Positions 36,934-49,545 of a stretch of DNA of 64,000 nucleotides are shown here, piece after piece (within the stretch, counting starts at the first letter, position 1; each line of letters opens with the position of its first letter). Below the pieces are notes generated by a model. It saw only the letters and a program-made list of their open reading frames with translations. It was not told the origin of the DNA and did no database searches. This DNA is from Argentina anserina (taxonomy: Eukaryota; Streptophyta; Magnoliopsida; Rosales; Rosaceae), in the NCBI RefSeq assembly GCF_933775445.1, contig NC_065878.1, forward strand, positions 20,348,395 through 20,412,394, given 5' to 3'. The position numbers and the translations under genes are program-made.

Positions 36934-36938
36934 ATTAT

Positions 36939-37721
36939 ATTGAAGCTTTTTTTAATATACTAATATATATATTGAGGCTTTGGTTGTTTCGAAAATGATA
37001 GATTTTAAGTAAGCTCGGAAAAGGGAAGGGAAACTACTTACTTACCATTTAGAGCAAGGTTAAGGAAATTGAATAAATCCACTCCTCAAGGAAGAATTTC
37101 AACTCCCTACATTAGTTACAGTTTATTTTTACATATATATTTTTATTATCACATTCTATGACAACATTACTAATTTGATGAGTACTTTGAGAGCATTTCT
37201 ATGTTAAGATACAATACCATATATGAGACTGAAATGATCTATAATATTCAAGACTAATACAGCCACGCATTACAACAAACTTTAGCTAAATTCCGACTAT
37301 CTATGTTTAACTATGGACTCAATTAATATGTTACAGCTTAATGAAGCTGTTAAATAAGCTGGCCGGAAGACTGTCCTTGTACTAATTTCACTTTGATCTA
37401 CAAGGGCTCTTAGTTATTACCTCACAACGGTCAAAATCCATAGATGACTTTTCCAGTTATCACTGTCTTAATTTACTTAAACAACGCATGCTTCCTACTA
37501 TATCTTCATGAGATTCCATTCAGTCCTGATTCCAATTGCAAAGACCAAAAAAAAAACAGTACTTTTGTTCTCCTACGAGGAATAAAAGTACTGGGATTAC
37601 GAACAATTTAACGTTTAAGGTGTGTGATATTTGAGGATCTTCAGGTCTCATTCTTCTCCAGAAAGAAGAAGAGAAAAGGGATTGACGTTAACTTTGTCAA
37701 GTTCAAAAGGAGGTGAAAATC
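36939..37721. other. Spacer, no gene seen
   Basis: AT-rich sequence leading to CHX copy 5. The last about 40 bases before the ATG are purine-rich. Confidence 0.4.
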
Positions 37722-37935
37722 ATGGCAAACTTGAGCAATATTGTCAACACCCAACACCTCTGTTCACTGCATCAGATCGGCTACGGTTCAAGATCCATTC
37801 GTCATGTTAACCCTCTAGAGTATATATCCGTATCCGCTAATGATGGTTCAAATCATTGTGATCGTTCTTACCTCCCAAGTGCTTTATATATATCTGAGGT
37901 CTCTGGGACAAAATAAATTCGTCTGCAATCTCCTG
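37722..37935 (+). pseudogene. CHX copy 5, exon 1 remnant
   Basis: Begins MANLSN and contains a NPLEYIS stretch, then after a frame change a SLGQNKFVCNLL stretch followed by the usual donor CTCCTG|GTATGC. Alignment to exon 1 of copies 1 and 3 is clear at the end, where LGQTKFTCNLL is the shared form. The frame is broken. Confidence 0.65.
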
Positions 37936-38334
37936 GTATGCTAACTCCTCCCAAGTGCTTAATATAGATTACGATCATTTACAACGTTTGATTAAATCTA
38001 GGGGTATTTAGTTTTACACCCATTTTTGACACATACTTTTAAAATAAATTCACATATTATTTAATTTTAATTTTCTCTCAAATATTGTCAATTAAGCTTA
38101 TAAATTGTCTTTCGTTTTAACAAGAATTACATAGGTTGCCACTATTTAAATTTGACTAGTCAACTATAGTGAATTAAATTCTCTTTTAAATACCTAATTA
38201 TAGATTGCACATTGACTCATTATTATTGCTAAAATTATAGAAATTCTGTTTGCAATTTTAATTTAAATTAAGGTAGATAATGAATGCAATACTTATATTT
38301 TGGTAATTTAAATTATAATCTTAAAGATAAGGCC

Positions 38335-39115
38335 AATTTTGCGGGCCGGTCCGGTTCATGATTTTGCCGGTCCGGTCTCAGTCTTTTAAATTTTCCTTAC
38401 AAAAAAATCCCGAAGACCCGAAGATATACGTGTATGAATCTTATTTGGCTATATTTTGATTCTACAAGCTTATTATAGAGCCGATTGTAGCTGATCATAG
38501 GCTAAAAAATAAATCCTAAAACCCTAACTCTTTCGTACAGTTGCAACTCACAACCTAACTATAGAATCTCCTTTCGCAAATCGCAAGAGAAGAAGAAGAA
38601 GAACAATCTTAATTCGCAGAAGTGAAGGGTAAGAGAACGATGAGTTTCAATCTTTCATTGAATGGCGGAGCTGCGGAGTGCTGAGAACAACGAGAACACC
38701 ATATTTCAAAACGACGAACAACTTTCCCAGATTCCTAATTTTCCGATAAGCTCTGTAATCCCAACTTTCCCAATTCTAGGTTAAATTGTGCAAGGATTCC
38801 AGATTTGCAGGCTCTGCGTAGATGCATAAATAACTTGCATACATCAATACAACATACCCTTTGACCTTGATGCCTTTGCCTTGATTCCCTTGAATGATTT
38901 TTTTCATCCTTTTGTAGGATTTATTGATTTGTATTGAATGGAGAATGATGGCAAATTCAGATAAAAACAGGAACAAAACCCGATCGAATTCTTGTCGGTC
39001 CGGTCCTTGACCGGTCCCAGGAAATTTGAGTGAAAAACCGGCCCGGAATTGGAGTGATCGGTCCGGTCCTAGTCCTGGAAAAAAAGAGGCCGGTTTGGGA
39101 CCGGACCCAGCCCTA
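38335..39115. mobile_element. Non-autonomous hAT-like element in CHX copy 5
   Basis: The right end, read inward, is TAGGGCTGGGTCCGGTCC, and many GGTCCGGT/ACCGGACC motifs cluster near both ends (38341-38395 and 38993-39110). This is typical of the TAGGGCTGGG-type plant hAT MITEs. The left boundary is uncertain and no 8-bp duplication was found, probably because flanking CHX sequence was deleted. Confidence 0.6.
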
Positions 39116-39235
39116 CACGGAGTAATAGGAGACATCCTTGCTTCTGCGGGTACGGTGAACGTGTTGGTCATGCAAGAGAGTAGGGATTTAGGAATTGGAG
39201 CTTTCCGTTGCGACTCCTCCAAATCTTCGGAACTA
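39113..39235 (+). pseudogene. CHX copy 5, C-terminal remnant
   Basis: Encodes GVIGDILASAGTVNVLVMQE and then a SRDLGIGAFRCDSSKS stretch, matching the last residues of copy 3 (MIGDMLAS..VNVLVLQES..FRADSSK). Everything between exon 1 and this end has been lost, apart from the inserted element. Confidence 0.75.
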
Positions 39236-40189
39236 AATCTATGTTTAATCACTTTAATGTGTAAAGAAACTATCAACGTAGTTTTGTTAATTAGAAATTA
39301 GCGGATTAGAATAGAACTGATTTTGGTAGCTAGTCATGAAGCTTTTGCCCTTAGCCTAGTTTATCTTCACAACTATAATTGGAGGCTCTAATTTGGTATT
39401 AACAACTTCACCAATAAATTGAAATTGTAACGACCCCAAAATTTCGAGTATAAAAACTCAAAATTTCAAAGTCGTTAAACACCAAACAATCTCGATGAAA
39501 TCGAAATCATTTAAAATGCCACAGCGGATCATCTCTGAGTTCAAAATACAACTCAGTCAAACCGATTATTACAACCAAATTATAATTCAACATTATAACA
39601 AATGGAAATGTATAATCCTCACAACAACCTCACAAGATAGTCACACAAAATCCTCACATAAGCTGGAGATAAATAACTTCAAGTCCTCTGAGTGGTCCGT
39701 CAATTCCCGCTAATCCACACCTGCAGAGTTATCCACTACACCATCGAATTGGTGCACCGGGATTGTAACACAAACCCGGTAAGCTTTACAGCTCGTATGA
39801 GTAAAATGAAAATATATAACTCGCATATCAATATATACGAAAATTCACAAATCAAACAAATATAAATGCACTCATGAGTCAGTGGACGGCCCATCTGGTT
39901 GTCCCAAAGAAATATGAAATAAAACGCTCATGAGAAATTAAGTAACCCTTCTGGTTACCCAAATGCATTTATATTACGGGTACCAAGAACGCTGGTACAC
40001 ATCTGTTACCCCTCTCGTAATACACCGCCGACGTTGGATAGCCACCCGCTACCCAACATCCAAAACAATCTGAGTACCCATGAGAAGATAACCACCCGTT
40101 ACCTCACATGCAGTACTAAGGCAGACAGACTAGAGCTCTATCTGTATCGTAACTTTCGCCCGGCCAAAGGCTAGGTTCCGACTTGCCAA

Positions 40190-40390
40190 ACACGTACAAT
40201 AATCTCACATCATATTGTACCAATAATCATGTCCGAAGACAAATCAACATTTTAACAATCTCAATGTTAAAATCACGTACAATAATCTCACATCATATTG
40301 TACCAAAAATCATGTCCGAAGACAAATCAACATTTTAACAAACTCAATGTTAAAATCACGTACAATAATCTCACATCATATTGTACAAAT
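40190..40390 (+). repeat. Tandem repeat of about 83 bp inside the 2.68-kb element
   Basis: A unit with CACGTACAATAATCTCACA..ATTGTACC..CATGTCCGAAGACAAATC..AATGTTAAAAT occurs twice in full and again in part. Diverged pieces recur at 40560-40690 together with three CGTCCGAAGACAAAA-like words. Confidence 0.8.
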
Positions 40391-41019
40391 CAAAATCACA
40401 TGCTCGATATTTAAATCTCGTCATCGAAATGACATAAATCACGATAAAATCATAACAGTATATTATATAGCAAACTATATATATATATGTACATATTTAC
40501 CATTTATACAATATATATATATATAATCCATTATATCGTATACATGTCATATTTCATAAACACGTCTGAAGACAAAAACTCGTCCGAAGACAAAACTCGT
40601 CCGAAGACAAAACATTTTAACAAACTCATGTTAAAACCATATACAATAATCACACCTTATATTGTACAAAAATCACATCACATGCTCAACATTTAATTCT
40701 CGTCATTCGAAATTACCAATTCCAATGAATTCATAACAGTATATAATATAGCAAACTATATATATATGTACTTATTACCATTTATACGATATATACGTAA
40801 TTCACTATATTGTATACGTGTCGTAATTCAATATTAAAAATTCTTGCAAAAATCTTGGAATCACCGCAAGGGTAGATTCGTAAATAAGTGAGATTTTACT
40901 CACCTTCTTTCCTGCGTGCAACTTCCACGACCCTGAAAGTAATTTCCTCACTCGTTTCGTCAGTCACCTAATAGCACGATAAATGCTTAGAAAATGATAC
41001 TTAAAATATCAGGTGACGA

Positions 41020-41270
41020 GTTCAGCACAGCTAAATGTTGTTCAGAAAACACTGTTCACGGAACACTGTTCATGTTTACTAATCACTGTTTTTACTAAAC
41101 CACTGTTCACATTTACTGTTTTACCAAAACAATGTTCAAAGTTACTGTTTTACCATGACCATGTTCACATTTACTGTTACAGATCACTATTCACAGTTAC
41201 TGTTACAGATCACTATTCATGTGGAGTTACTATTCATAGTTACTATTCATTCGGCGTTACTGTTCACCGA
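41020..41270 (+). repeat. Degenerate short-word array (CACTGTTCAC / TTACTGTT)
   Basis: About 20 copies of ACTGTT, TTACTGTT or CACTATTCA words in 250 bases. The same word returns at 41708-41745 (GGGTGAACAGT, reverse orientation). It looks like slippage-expanded sequence in the putative LTR. Confidence 0.7.
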
Positions 41271-42112
41271 CCGCCACCAATCATCACCAAATTTCACCAC
41301 CACAACCTAAACAACATTTCCAACAACTTCCTAGTTGACACCAAGGTCTAAATCCGAGTCTAAACAGTCTAAACAACGAAGAACATGAAATCGGCACTAT
41401 TCACAAACCCTAGAAAATTGAAATTTTGATTCGGGTACTTACACTTCGATTTGGCTCGATTCCTTTTGTGGGAATGTTGCTGGGACTGAGACAAGCAAAA
41501 CCCCCCAAGAATCTTGAGCCATGGTGGCCGGAGGAAGCGGCGCCGCCACAGCAGTAACTTCCGGCGTTTGTTACACCGTGTGTGGTTGTCGCCGGAGTGC
41601 AAGGCGTAGCCCAAAAGATGGAGCTCGTCGAGCCCGTCAGTTTGATAGGTGGCACGACATGAGGCGACGTCGGATGGTGGAGAAATCGGCCGGATAAGGT
41701 TTTTGGGTCGGGTGAACAGTACCCGAGCTCGGGTGAACAGTGCCCCGATCTGATTTTCTGATTTTTAATCTCCTCTCCTTCCTTTTATACTATTTCCAAA
41801 ATCGGAAACGAACTTCCGACGTTAATAACTTTTGCATCCGACGTCCGATTCGAACGCATGACGTGTCCACGAATTCGTATCGATGAGCTCTACGACTTTT
41901 GCGAAGGAAGTTTTTGCAACCGAGCGACGGAATAAAAGTCGATCTATACGTTGCGGTAACGTTACGTTTTCTAATTAAACGATCCGAGAACGTTTCCGTT
42001 TTTGTTTTGAAATGTCGCAAACCTCCAATTGTCGTCTTAAATTAATTTCACAAGTTTAACACTTAAAAATACTCGACATTTAGTTTCTAAAAATTCGGGT
42101 TATTACAGAAAT

Positions 42113-43716
42113 TTCAATAACGCCTATAAAATATAAATTTATAAATTAGAACATAATAGATTAAGGATGGTTATACGGTAAAAACGTAACAAGTGGAAAA
42201 TAAATTAAATTAAATTAAATTAAATAAGGGGAGATAATTTTAGAAAAGAAACCACTATTTGAGTAATGGGAAGTTAAAAATTCTAAATCATGTTGATAAA
42301 CCAACTACATTATTTGTTTAAAAATAATTGTGTAAAGTCCGTGGAAATATACACGGGTACATGTTAATTTGGAGAAAATAAATCGGAATTTAACGGGTTT
42401 CAATTTTCACTTCTTCCCAGTAATTTTGTCTAACTGCATGCAGTATATTTACCCGACCAATTAACACTCACTCATGTTTTGGAGTATTTAATGATCTGAT
42501 CTTATTCGTACACTTCAAAAGGTCAAGTTTTATCTTGATGCATGTAGGTTGAATTTTCAGAGTTTAGACTATACGTACGTACCTTAACAAATGTTCTCGA
42601 GAAAAATTACTCTCACGTATATACGTAAGCAGAGCATTGGGGATGCTAGCTTGCTTGTATCACAAGCCACAGCGTCAATGGGGTTTTGCCAACCACACCG
42701 TCAAAAATTGTATATTGGAAATATTACCCCCTCACATTATTAACTTGGCTAGGACGACGAGCATATTGAAGAGGAGCTGGATGCGTTGTTGCTGGAGGAG
42801 TTGGTTCTATTTTTTTTTTTGGTTACAAACAAGGTCTAAAAGACCCAAACAAACAGAAACAAGAGACTAACTATTAGAGTAAGAGCTGATCTTCCTAAAA
42901 GTTGGTTGTATTTTGAAATAGCATATCATCATCTGATATAAAAGTATAGCAACTTTTTGGTTCAACGTATTGATATTTTTATTCCAAGACACTGGCACGT
43001 TTAGTTGAAAACATTAATTAATGTAAAGCTTGGTCAAATAAATGATGCTTATAGTTCCAGATACTATTTTCTTGATTAGTTATTTGCTGCCTTATTAGTG
43101 GTAGCAAGAGTCTAGGTTGGTCAGAAATTTGTAAGGCTAAATAAGTTAATTAGAAATTGCTGACTCAAGTGTCTAAATTAAATTTCATATTGAATTACCC
43201 GGGTTTACTTGTAGCTTGCTTTTCTTTCTACCCAGATCATTGTTATTCTTTCTTTGGTTGTATCCACATTTACCTAACTAATCTTCGAGTTCTTGCGTAT
43301 ATAACCAATTAATAAATGAGAGATGGTTGTATGAAGACTTGACATTATGATTATAAGACGCGCTATTTCATTTCTACCCACTTCTTTAAGGAACAGAGTA
43401 ACAACAAAAGAGAACATTTGTATAATCTATTCAGTGTTTATCAATACTTTCTTAGTGGAAACACAAATGCTGAAAGTCGATGAAAAATATGGGCCGCCCT
43501 GTGGATAGATCGTATAATGCACGGTTTTGGAATCCCAGCACTATATATTTTCTCCAATCCCATTTCAAGTATCAAAAAGAACAGAACACAAACTAGACCC
43601 CAAAATGCAGGGGATTAAACAACAACGTACATAATTGTAACTAGAACAATATATTAAGGAAAAACTGAGAACCCTGTAATTAGGTTTTCAACAAGATGAT
43701 TCGTTGGTCTAGGTAC
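42113..43716. other. Spacer and laccase 3' flank
   Basis: No gene seen. The bases just before 43717 are expected to hold the 3'UTR of the minus-strand laccase. Confidence 0.4.
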
Positions 43717-45829
43717 TTAACACACGGGAAGATCCGCCGGTGGAGGTTCAATCGACTGGAGCTCTCCGACTCCGTTATCCACCAAGAAAACCATAGCCAA
43801 ACCCCAGTTGATGTGAACATCCAAATGACAATGCATAATCCAAGCACCTATTTACATAAACATAACCACAAACATGTGTTGGTAAATAACTATATATATG
43901 CATCAAATCTTTGATTATATTATGCATGTGAGATAAAATCATAGTTGGGTTTTACCTGGATTGTCAGCCACGAATCTTATGACGGCCCAACCATTCGCTG
44001 GTACTGCAACTGTGTTCCTCAGAGGAGGATCAATCAGGTTGAACTTTTGAGTGTCAGTCTGGGCATTGAAATTTCCAAACCCTTCGGCTAAGATATAGAA
44101 ATCGTATCCGTGGAGATGGATGGGGTGGTTTTCGGGTGTGACAATACTAGTGCCTTGCAGTACAACCTGGACTCTTGATCCATATTTCAACCTGTAGCCC
44201 TTGGTCCCAGAGCTGGGCTGCCAGATTGATCTGCTCACGTTGCCGGTGTAGTCAAACTGCAGCGGTGGGTTTGCCGGGAAATCATAAGTGACGACTCCGG
44301 GGATGTTCTGCTGGTAAGCTTGAAGGATGGAGATGTTGTTTGGTAGCACAAAAGAGATATTGTTCGTGCTGGCGGTGAAGCGCGTGCCGTTAGGGCCCTG
44401 GCACCTACTGGAGGGGAAGTTTTTGGGGCAGTTGTTGAGTCCGAGGCCCACGGTGAAGAAGAGGTTCTCGTCGATGTCGGTGGGGACTTCGACTTTTCTA
44501 GGGCTACGGAAACTGGTGGTGAAGGCGGTGGCGGTGTTTGTGTCGTTGAAAGCAGGGAGTGCGGGCATGACGGGTTTAGTTGATGGGCCGTTTTTGCAGT
44601 TGCTGCATGGGGCAGACTTGTACTCAAGAATGGCGGTGGTGGTGGTGTTGTCGAACTGTGCATTTTGCGCACTGAAATAAGCACGCGCAGCCATGTAATA
44701 CCGGGAAGGTGGCTGGTCGCCGGTGATTAACACGTCGGTGGTTTGGCCCGGGCCTAGCATGAGGGTGGTGGTGGTGAACGGCTTGGTGTACGAGGCATCT
44801 GCACCCACAACGGTGAGTTTATGGTTGGCCACGGTGAAGAATAGTTCTTGGTTAAGGGCGGAGTTGACGACTCGGATGAGGTTGGTCTCGCCGGAGGCTA
44901 TTGGAACTATCACTGTGTCTGCATATATAACAAAGGAGCGTTACATGAATCACTGTTTTATGTACCAAATACAAGAATTTATTTCTTAAAAATAATTATT
45001 CAGTGACTCGAAAGAAACCTTTGCTCGAGCACTTGTAAAGATCACCAGGTTGACCATTGATGGTGTATGCATCAGAAACATTAGGAGCACCTCCGGTCCG
45101 AGTCGACTGCCTGAGCACGTCGATGGGGTTTGCGTCCCACCACTCACCAAGAAGAAGAGTTGTCTCGCGCTTTGGTTTAGTGAAGGGATACGAGTCTCCT
45201 TCTTTAGGATGGATAATAAGGGCTCCATAAACAGTGGCTCTAAGCCAGGAGCTGTGAGCATGCCACCATAGCGTACCTTCTTGACCTTGAATCGTAAACC
45301 GATAAGTGTAGCTCGCTCCAGGCCTAATCGGACACTGTGTTACGAATTCCGGCCCATCAGCCCATCCGGTTCTCATTTGACGAATTCCATGCCTGAAATT
45401 GCACACCTCGCGTTAGGATCTGATCATAACGCATGCATGTGTACTTATAGTTACCATGGTAACTTACCAGTGTATAGTCACGTTGTATCGAGCTTTGTTG
45501 GTCACCTTGACGACAAGAGTGTCGCCATTGTTAACTTCTAAGGTTGGCCCGGGGAATTGTCCGTTCACGGTGATGCTATTGTGGGTCTTGCACAGCCTCT
45601 TCACTGGTGTTGCTTGAATCTATATCATCGATTTTTTTTTCATCATCAAAATGATCAGTAAACAAAATGAACTAAACTAAATGCACTTACAAAATATAGA
45701 ATATAATGAAGTGAGTAAACTTACAACAAATTCATGGTGGTGGGTTTTGGGTTCTGCCGAGGACATTGTCGATGAAGCCAAGAGAAGGCAAAGGCCTAAA
45801 AGGAAGATGGAGCTGTTGAGTACCCCCAT
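43717..45829 (-). CDS. Laccase (multicopper oxidase), five exons
   Basis: Coding exons on the minus strand are 45829-45725, 45619-45468, 45392-45019, 44918-43956 and 43847-43717, all with GT-AG introns, giving 574 residues. This is a secreted blue copper oxidase that oxidises phenolics such as monolignols in the apoplast with O2 reduced to water. A signal peptide covers about 1-25. All four copper motifs are present: [19 protein letters not shown] and [12 protein letters not shown], with Leu at the axial type-1 position. Several N-x-S/T glycosylation sites are visible (NVSD, NDTN, NGTR, NVSR). The protein ends DLPVC, typical of plant laccases. No stop or shift was found, so it is probably functional. 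The exact LAC number was not assigned. The LAC12/LAC5-like pattern in the N-terminal half is an impression only. Confidence 0.93.
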
Positions 45830-45916
45830 TGCTGGTCGATAATCTGTGTTAGCTCTTGGAGCTTGGACTTTTGAATCTGAAAATGTTGAGTGACGAAATG
45901 ATAGGGGGAGTGAGGC

Positions 45917-45924
45917 TTTTATAG
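45917..45924 (-). promoter_or_regulatory. TATA box of the laccase gene
   Basis: CTATAAAA on the minus strand, 88 bases upstream of the ATG, implying a leader of roughly 55-60 bases. Confidence 0.65.
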
Positions 45925-48850
45925 AAAAAGTTTGAGAAGTGACAATGCTGTTTGAGGTTGGCAGATTAGGTTTTGATCGACACTTTGTTCAACCTATTGA
46001 AGCAGTAGTTGCACCCACTGGCCTAATATTTCCAGAGTGAATTATTTCTTCAATAATCAAATGCTTCATTTTCAAGTCATAAATAATGTCCACAAAGTAT
46101 TAACGCGGGGTATATAGCCAGGGAAGTCCCACTAATAATTAGGTTTAAAATCTATGAGAATCTTTGTTTAAAAAAATAATTGGTTATTTCACTATGTGTC
46201 ATCCGGTCTACAAGAACATATATAAGGTCTTTCCAAAAGAGAGTCGAATCCCACTTTTCAACATGTGAAGACAATCGTGATGCTCCCAAGAACTAAAAGG
46301 CGGGACACCCGTAAATAATATTAGTCAAACCTATTAATCAATTTTTATCTGTTACGTACAATAGAGCCCAGCTGAGACTATTTAGAACCCTAATCATTAT
46401 TACAATACTATTGAAAATGGTTTCTTATTCAAAATATTACTAGGCCATACATGTAAATATTTCAGTTATCACTCGCTACCTATACACACGTAGATTAGAT
46501 TTCTTTCTCAATTTTCTTTTCTTGGAAGTGAAATATATAAAAATCATACACGAATGAATTCATCCAGCTTGATCGATCATATCATTTTCTTTGTAATTAT
46601 GGTGGAAATCGAAATTTGAGAGAACATTAGTCCTTAGGTGATCAGGAAGTGGGAATGTCTGCGTAACATATTTTGAAGATTAAGACCTCAAGCATAAACA
46701 GGATCTTGTATAACAATATAACGTCAAAATCAAACTACTTACTATTATATATTTAAAGACCCCACGGCATTGTCTCGATTCAACGAAGAGTATATAGTTG
46801 AGTTTGGTAGACAAGTCACAAGTGTTTGATGGTGGAGTGCAAGAGATTTCTGGGTTTCTAATTGATGTTAATTGTGGGCCAAGCTAGTTCAAATCAATTA
46901 GTTGCCCTTTGAAAGGTAATTAAAGTGATGTTGATGAAGTCATCCCATGTTAATTAGGTGGTATATTTGTTGCATGCATTACAATGAAGATTTGATTGAG
47001 TCTAACAGCAATTCTGTTAGAGAGAAAATAGCAGATAAAAGTGCTGATGAGTTCATTTATGGTAACAATCCCTTATGAAAGGTAAACTGTCATATACATG
47101 TAAATAGTAATGTCTTTGTTTCTTTAGTTCAAAGACTCTGGCTAGTAGCTAGCTAGCTAGTTAGTTAAAGATAAAATAACCAATTACTAGCAATAATTAC
47201 ATAGCTAGCTAGTAATGTATATCTAGTTTTGACTTATGAAGCAAATTAGTTAGGGTCAGTTCATAAAAGCTATGGAAGGATTGACATACCCTGGAACTAC
47301 TAGGAATCTAGGATTATACCCTATAACGATGGAGTTAAAAGACAAATGATAAGTTATATATATTTTCCAAGGACCAAATTCCTTCAATTATTACATGAAC
47401 TCCGGTGATTGATATCCTAACAAAAGTACTGCATGTGTTAATTTAGCATAAAATTCTTTAATTTAATTTGATAGAGATGAAGAAGATTTGAACTTAATTA
47501 TAAGCTCATATATATCCAGTATTATCAAGACATGCACCATGACTTGTTAATTTACTTTGATTGCTAAGCGTTCTAGTTTAGTGCTTCAATTATAGGCACT
47601 AATTAAATTGCCTCGTAACCAGCTAGTAAGTTAATTAGTGGTGAGCTATATACTTATAATTAAACTAATCTATTGTTACATATAAGAAATTGGAAACTTG
47701 AAGATTTTTTTTTCGTACGGTCGTTCCAATCAATTATATTACATGCATGCTATATATGTTAATTTTCAATTAAACAATCAATTATATTGTATAAGAAATT
47801 TCGTCGGATAATGATTACATTTGATCGGATCATGCGTTCAAATTATAGTGACAAAACACAAGAAATTATTAAAGCTAACTAAGAGAAAACGAAGCAAAGA
47901 ACAGCTAGCCGTTAGTACTCGATCTCTTAATTAGAATATAAGCATTTCTTTGATGTGAACTTAGGCTTTAGATAGGTGAACAAGATTGCTTAACTAATTC
48001 ATACGACCAATTGACACATTCGATTGGTAGAGTTTGTTATTGACTTTTCATAATTTTGACAAAGATAATAAGAAAGTAGTTTAGAAGAGAATTAGTCGTT
48101 ATGAGTAAGCTGCTTTTTGAAAGAAAAACAAGAGGAAACAATTTGATCGAGTAGCAAGTCAGTACGTTCATCGTCGAACTTTCCTGGGATCTGGATTTTC
48201 ATTAAACTGATCTTATTTCTTTCTGCCATTTTTCTTGGGGTTTCGTTTTTCATGGGTAGTTGTGGGTGGTTGCCAAGTCACGTACCTTTCTAATTGTATC
48301 AAACACAATTCGATTGTAGTCATATATAAATTTTATGTTGCTTGCTTATGCTAGCTGTAACTAGCTCATAATAGTATTCATATGGTCTAAATCACGCCTA
48401 AATCACCAGAAAAATACATATAAGCCTAGTTAGGAAACTCTTAATATGGAGCCTATACGTACGGTAGATGTCTCATTGTACAAAATCTAGATTTTCATGA
48501 ACACGCATTAATGCATTATACATAAAATGGACATTGCAAACATTATTTTTCTTCTTCTTCTTCTGGATTTGAGAAGGCAAACATTCATTCATAAGACTAT
48601 GTGAAAAGTCCATATCGTAGGTGATGTATTCGTGGTCTATGTTACGTACACATTATCTTAGTTACTAAGTCTTTGATCAGTTATCACATATATTATGACT
48701 GCACAACTATATGTATAGTTCAACGCCTCAACCTCAGGGCAAGTACGAAAATTTATATATGTCTTCATTAATATAAATCATCATAACTACCGTATAGGCT
48801 AGGTCAATCTACAAGATGCCAAGAATTATTCTTTGTGGCCTTGTGGTTTG
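45925..48850. other. Spacer, no gene seen
   Basis: Almost 3 kb of AT-rich sequence with many short TA/AGCTAGCT-like words (for example 47140-47165) and no coding segment. Confidence 0.45.
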
Positions 48851-48949
48851 TCTGGGTCTCTGGGATGCTAGAAACAAGATCTTGTGGCAGTAGGGTGGCT
48901 GGAATCCGGTGTTTTGTGCTTAAGTATCTTGCGAAGTATCAGAAGTGTC

Positions 48950-49155
48950 ATATCACCTAGTGGACAACTGAAGATCAATATCGACGGGGCGTTTTGACTA
49001 CTCAAGGTGTGGGAGCTGCGGCAATAGCTAAACCTGTTCTACAAGGCCACTCTGCGTTATTCATGGAAGTGAAAAATGGCTGTTTAATTACTTGGCATAC
49101 ACCAAGGATGGACTGATATTGTGATTGAAAACGACTGTATCCGGATAGGGTACGA
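48950..49155 (+). pseudogene. Relic of a LINE-type RNase H-like domain
   Basis: Fragments read KINIDGAF near 48974, then GVGAAAIAK in a shifted frame, then GWTDIVIENDC near 49107. These match the start and a later helix-strand segment of the plant RNase H-like domain (the RVT_3 type found in LINE-derived proteins). The frame is broken more than once, so it is a dead relic. Confidence 0.55.
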
Positions 49156-49525
49156 CATTATGTGGTGGTGTTGAAATAAATTTATCTGATATGGCTGTAT
49201 GAGTCGGGTTTCAGTGATTATAGAGATTATATGCGTGATTTTTTATTTATCCAAATCTGAAATCTGACACGTATTTAGAGACAAATAATATTGTTCATAG
49301 ATTAACTCACCTAGTAAGTATTAGTACATACTTTAGAATCTAAATAACGTTTGGTTGGTGGAGACTTCTGACTAAATATTCTTTAAAATTAAAAGCATTT
49401 ATCCTGGGAGGCCCAACATCACCAATCTTGGATCTCAATCCATGACAGATTGCCCGATCAATTTCATCAGACATAGGCCCAAATAACCAAATTAAAGATC
49501 GGATCCATCGGAGTGCATTGGCATA

Positions 49526-49545
49526 CCACGTGGCATACCACGTGG
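49526..49545. promoter_or_regulatory. Two palindromic G-boxes, 12 bp apart
   Basis: CCACGTGG at 49526-49533 and again at 49538-49545, within a direct repeat of GCATACCACGTG. They lie about 255 bases upstream of the sorting nexin ATG. G-boxes bind bZIP and bHLH (PIF-type) factors. Use in this promoter is inferred from position. Confidence 0.6.

Larger units (their letters stand above)
39426..42107. mobile_element. Probable large solo LTR, 2.68 kb
   Basis: Starts TGTAACGACCCC, ends GGGTTATTACA, and is flanked by perfect 5-bp duplications GAAAT (39421-39425 and 42108-42112). The ends are imperfect inverted repeats over about 15 bases (TGTAACGACCCCAAAATTT against TGTAATAACCCGAATTTTT). Inside are tandem repeats and many CTGTTCAC-type words. 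There is no gag-pol. TG..CA ends with a 5-bp duplication favour a solo LTR of a large gypsy-type element. A non-autonomous retroelement is the alternative. Confidence 0.62.

Noticed and set aside
39426..42107. DNA transposon interpretation based on the inverted ends
   Set aside because: TG..CA termini with a 5-bp target duplication fit an LTR better. The inverted similarity is imperfect, though I kept it as an open point.
44235..44684. 149-codon minus-strand open frame inside the laccase
   Set aside because: It is a different frame of the large laccase exon, whose main frame is continuous and carries the copper motifs.
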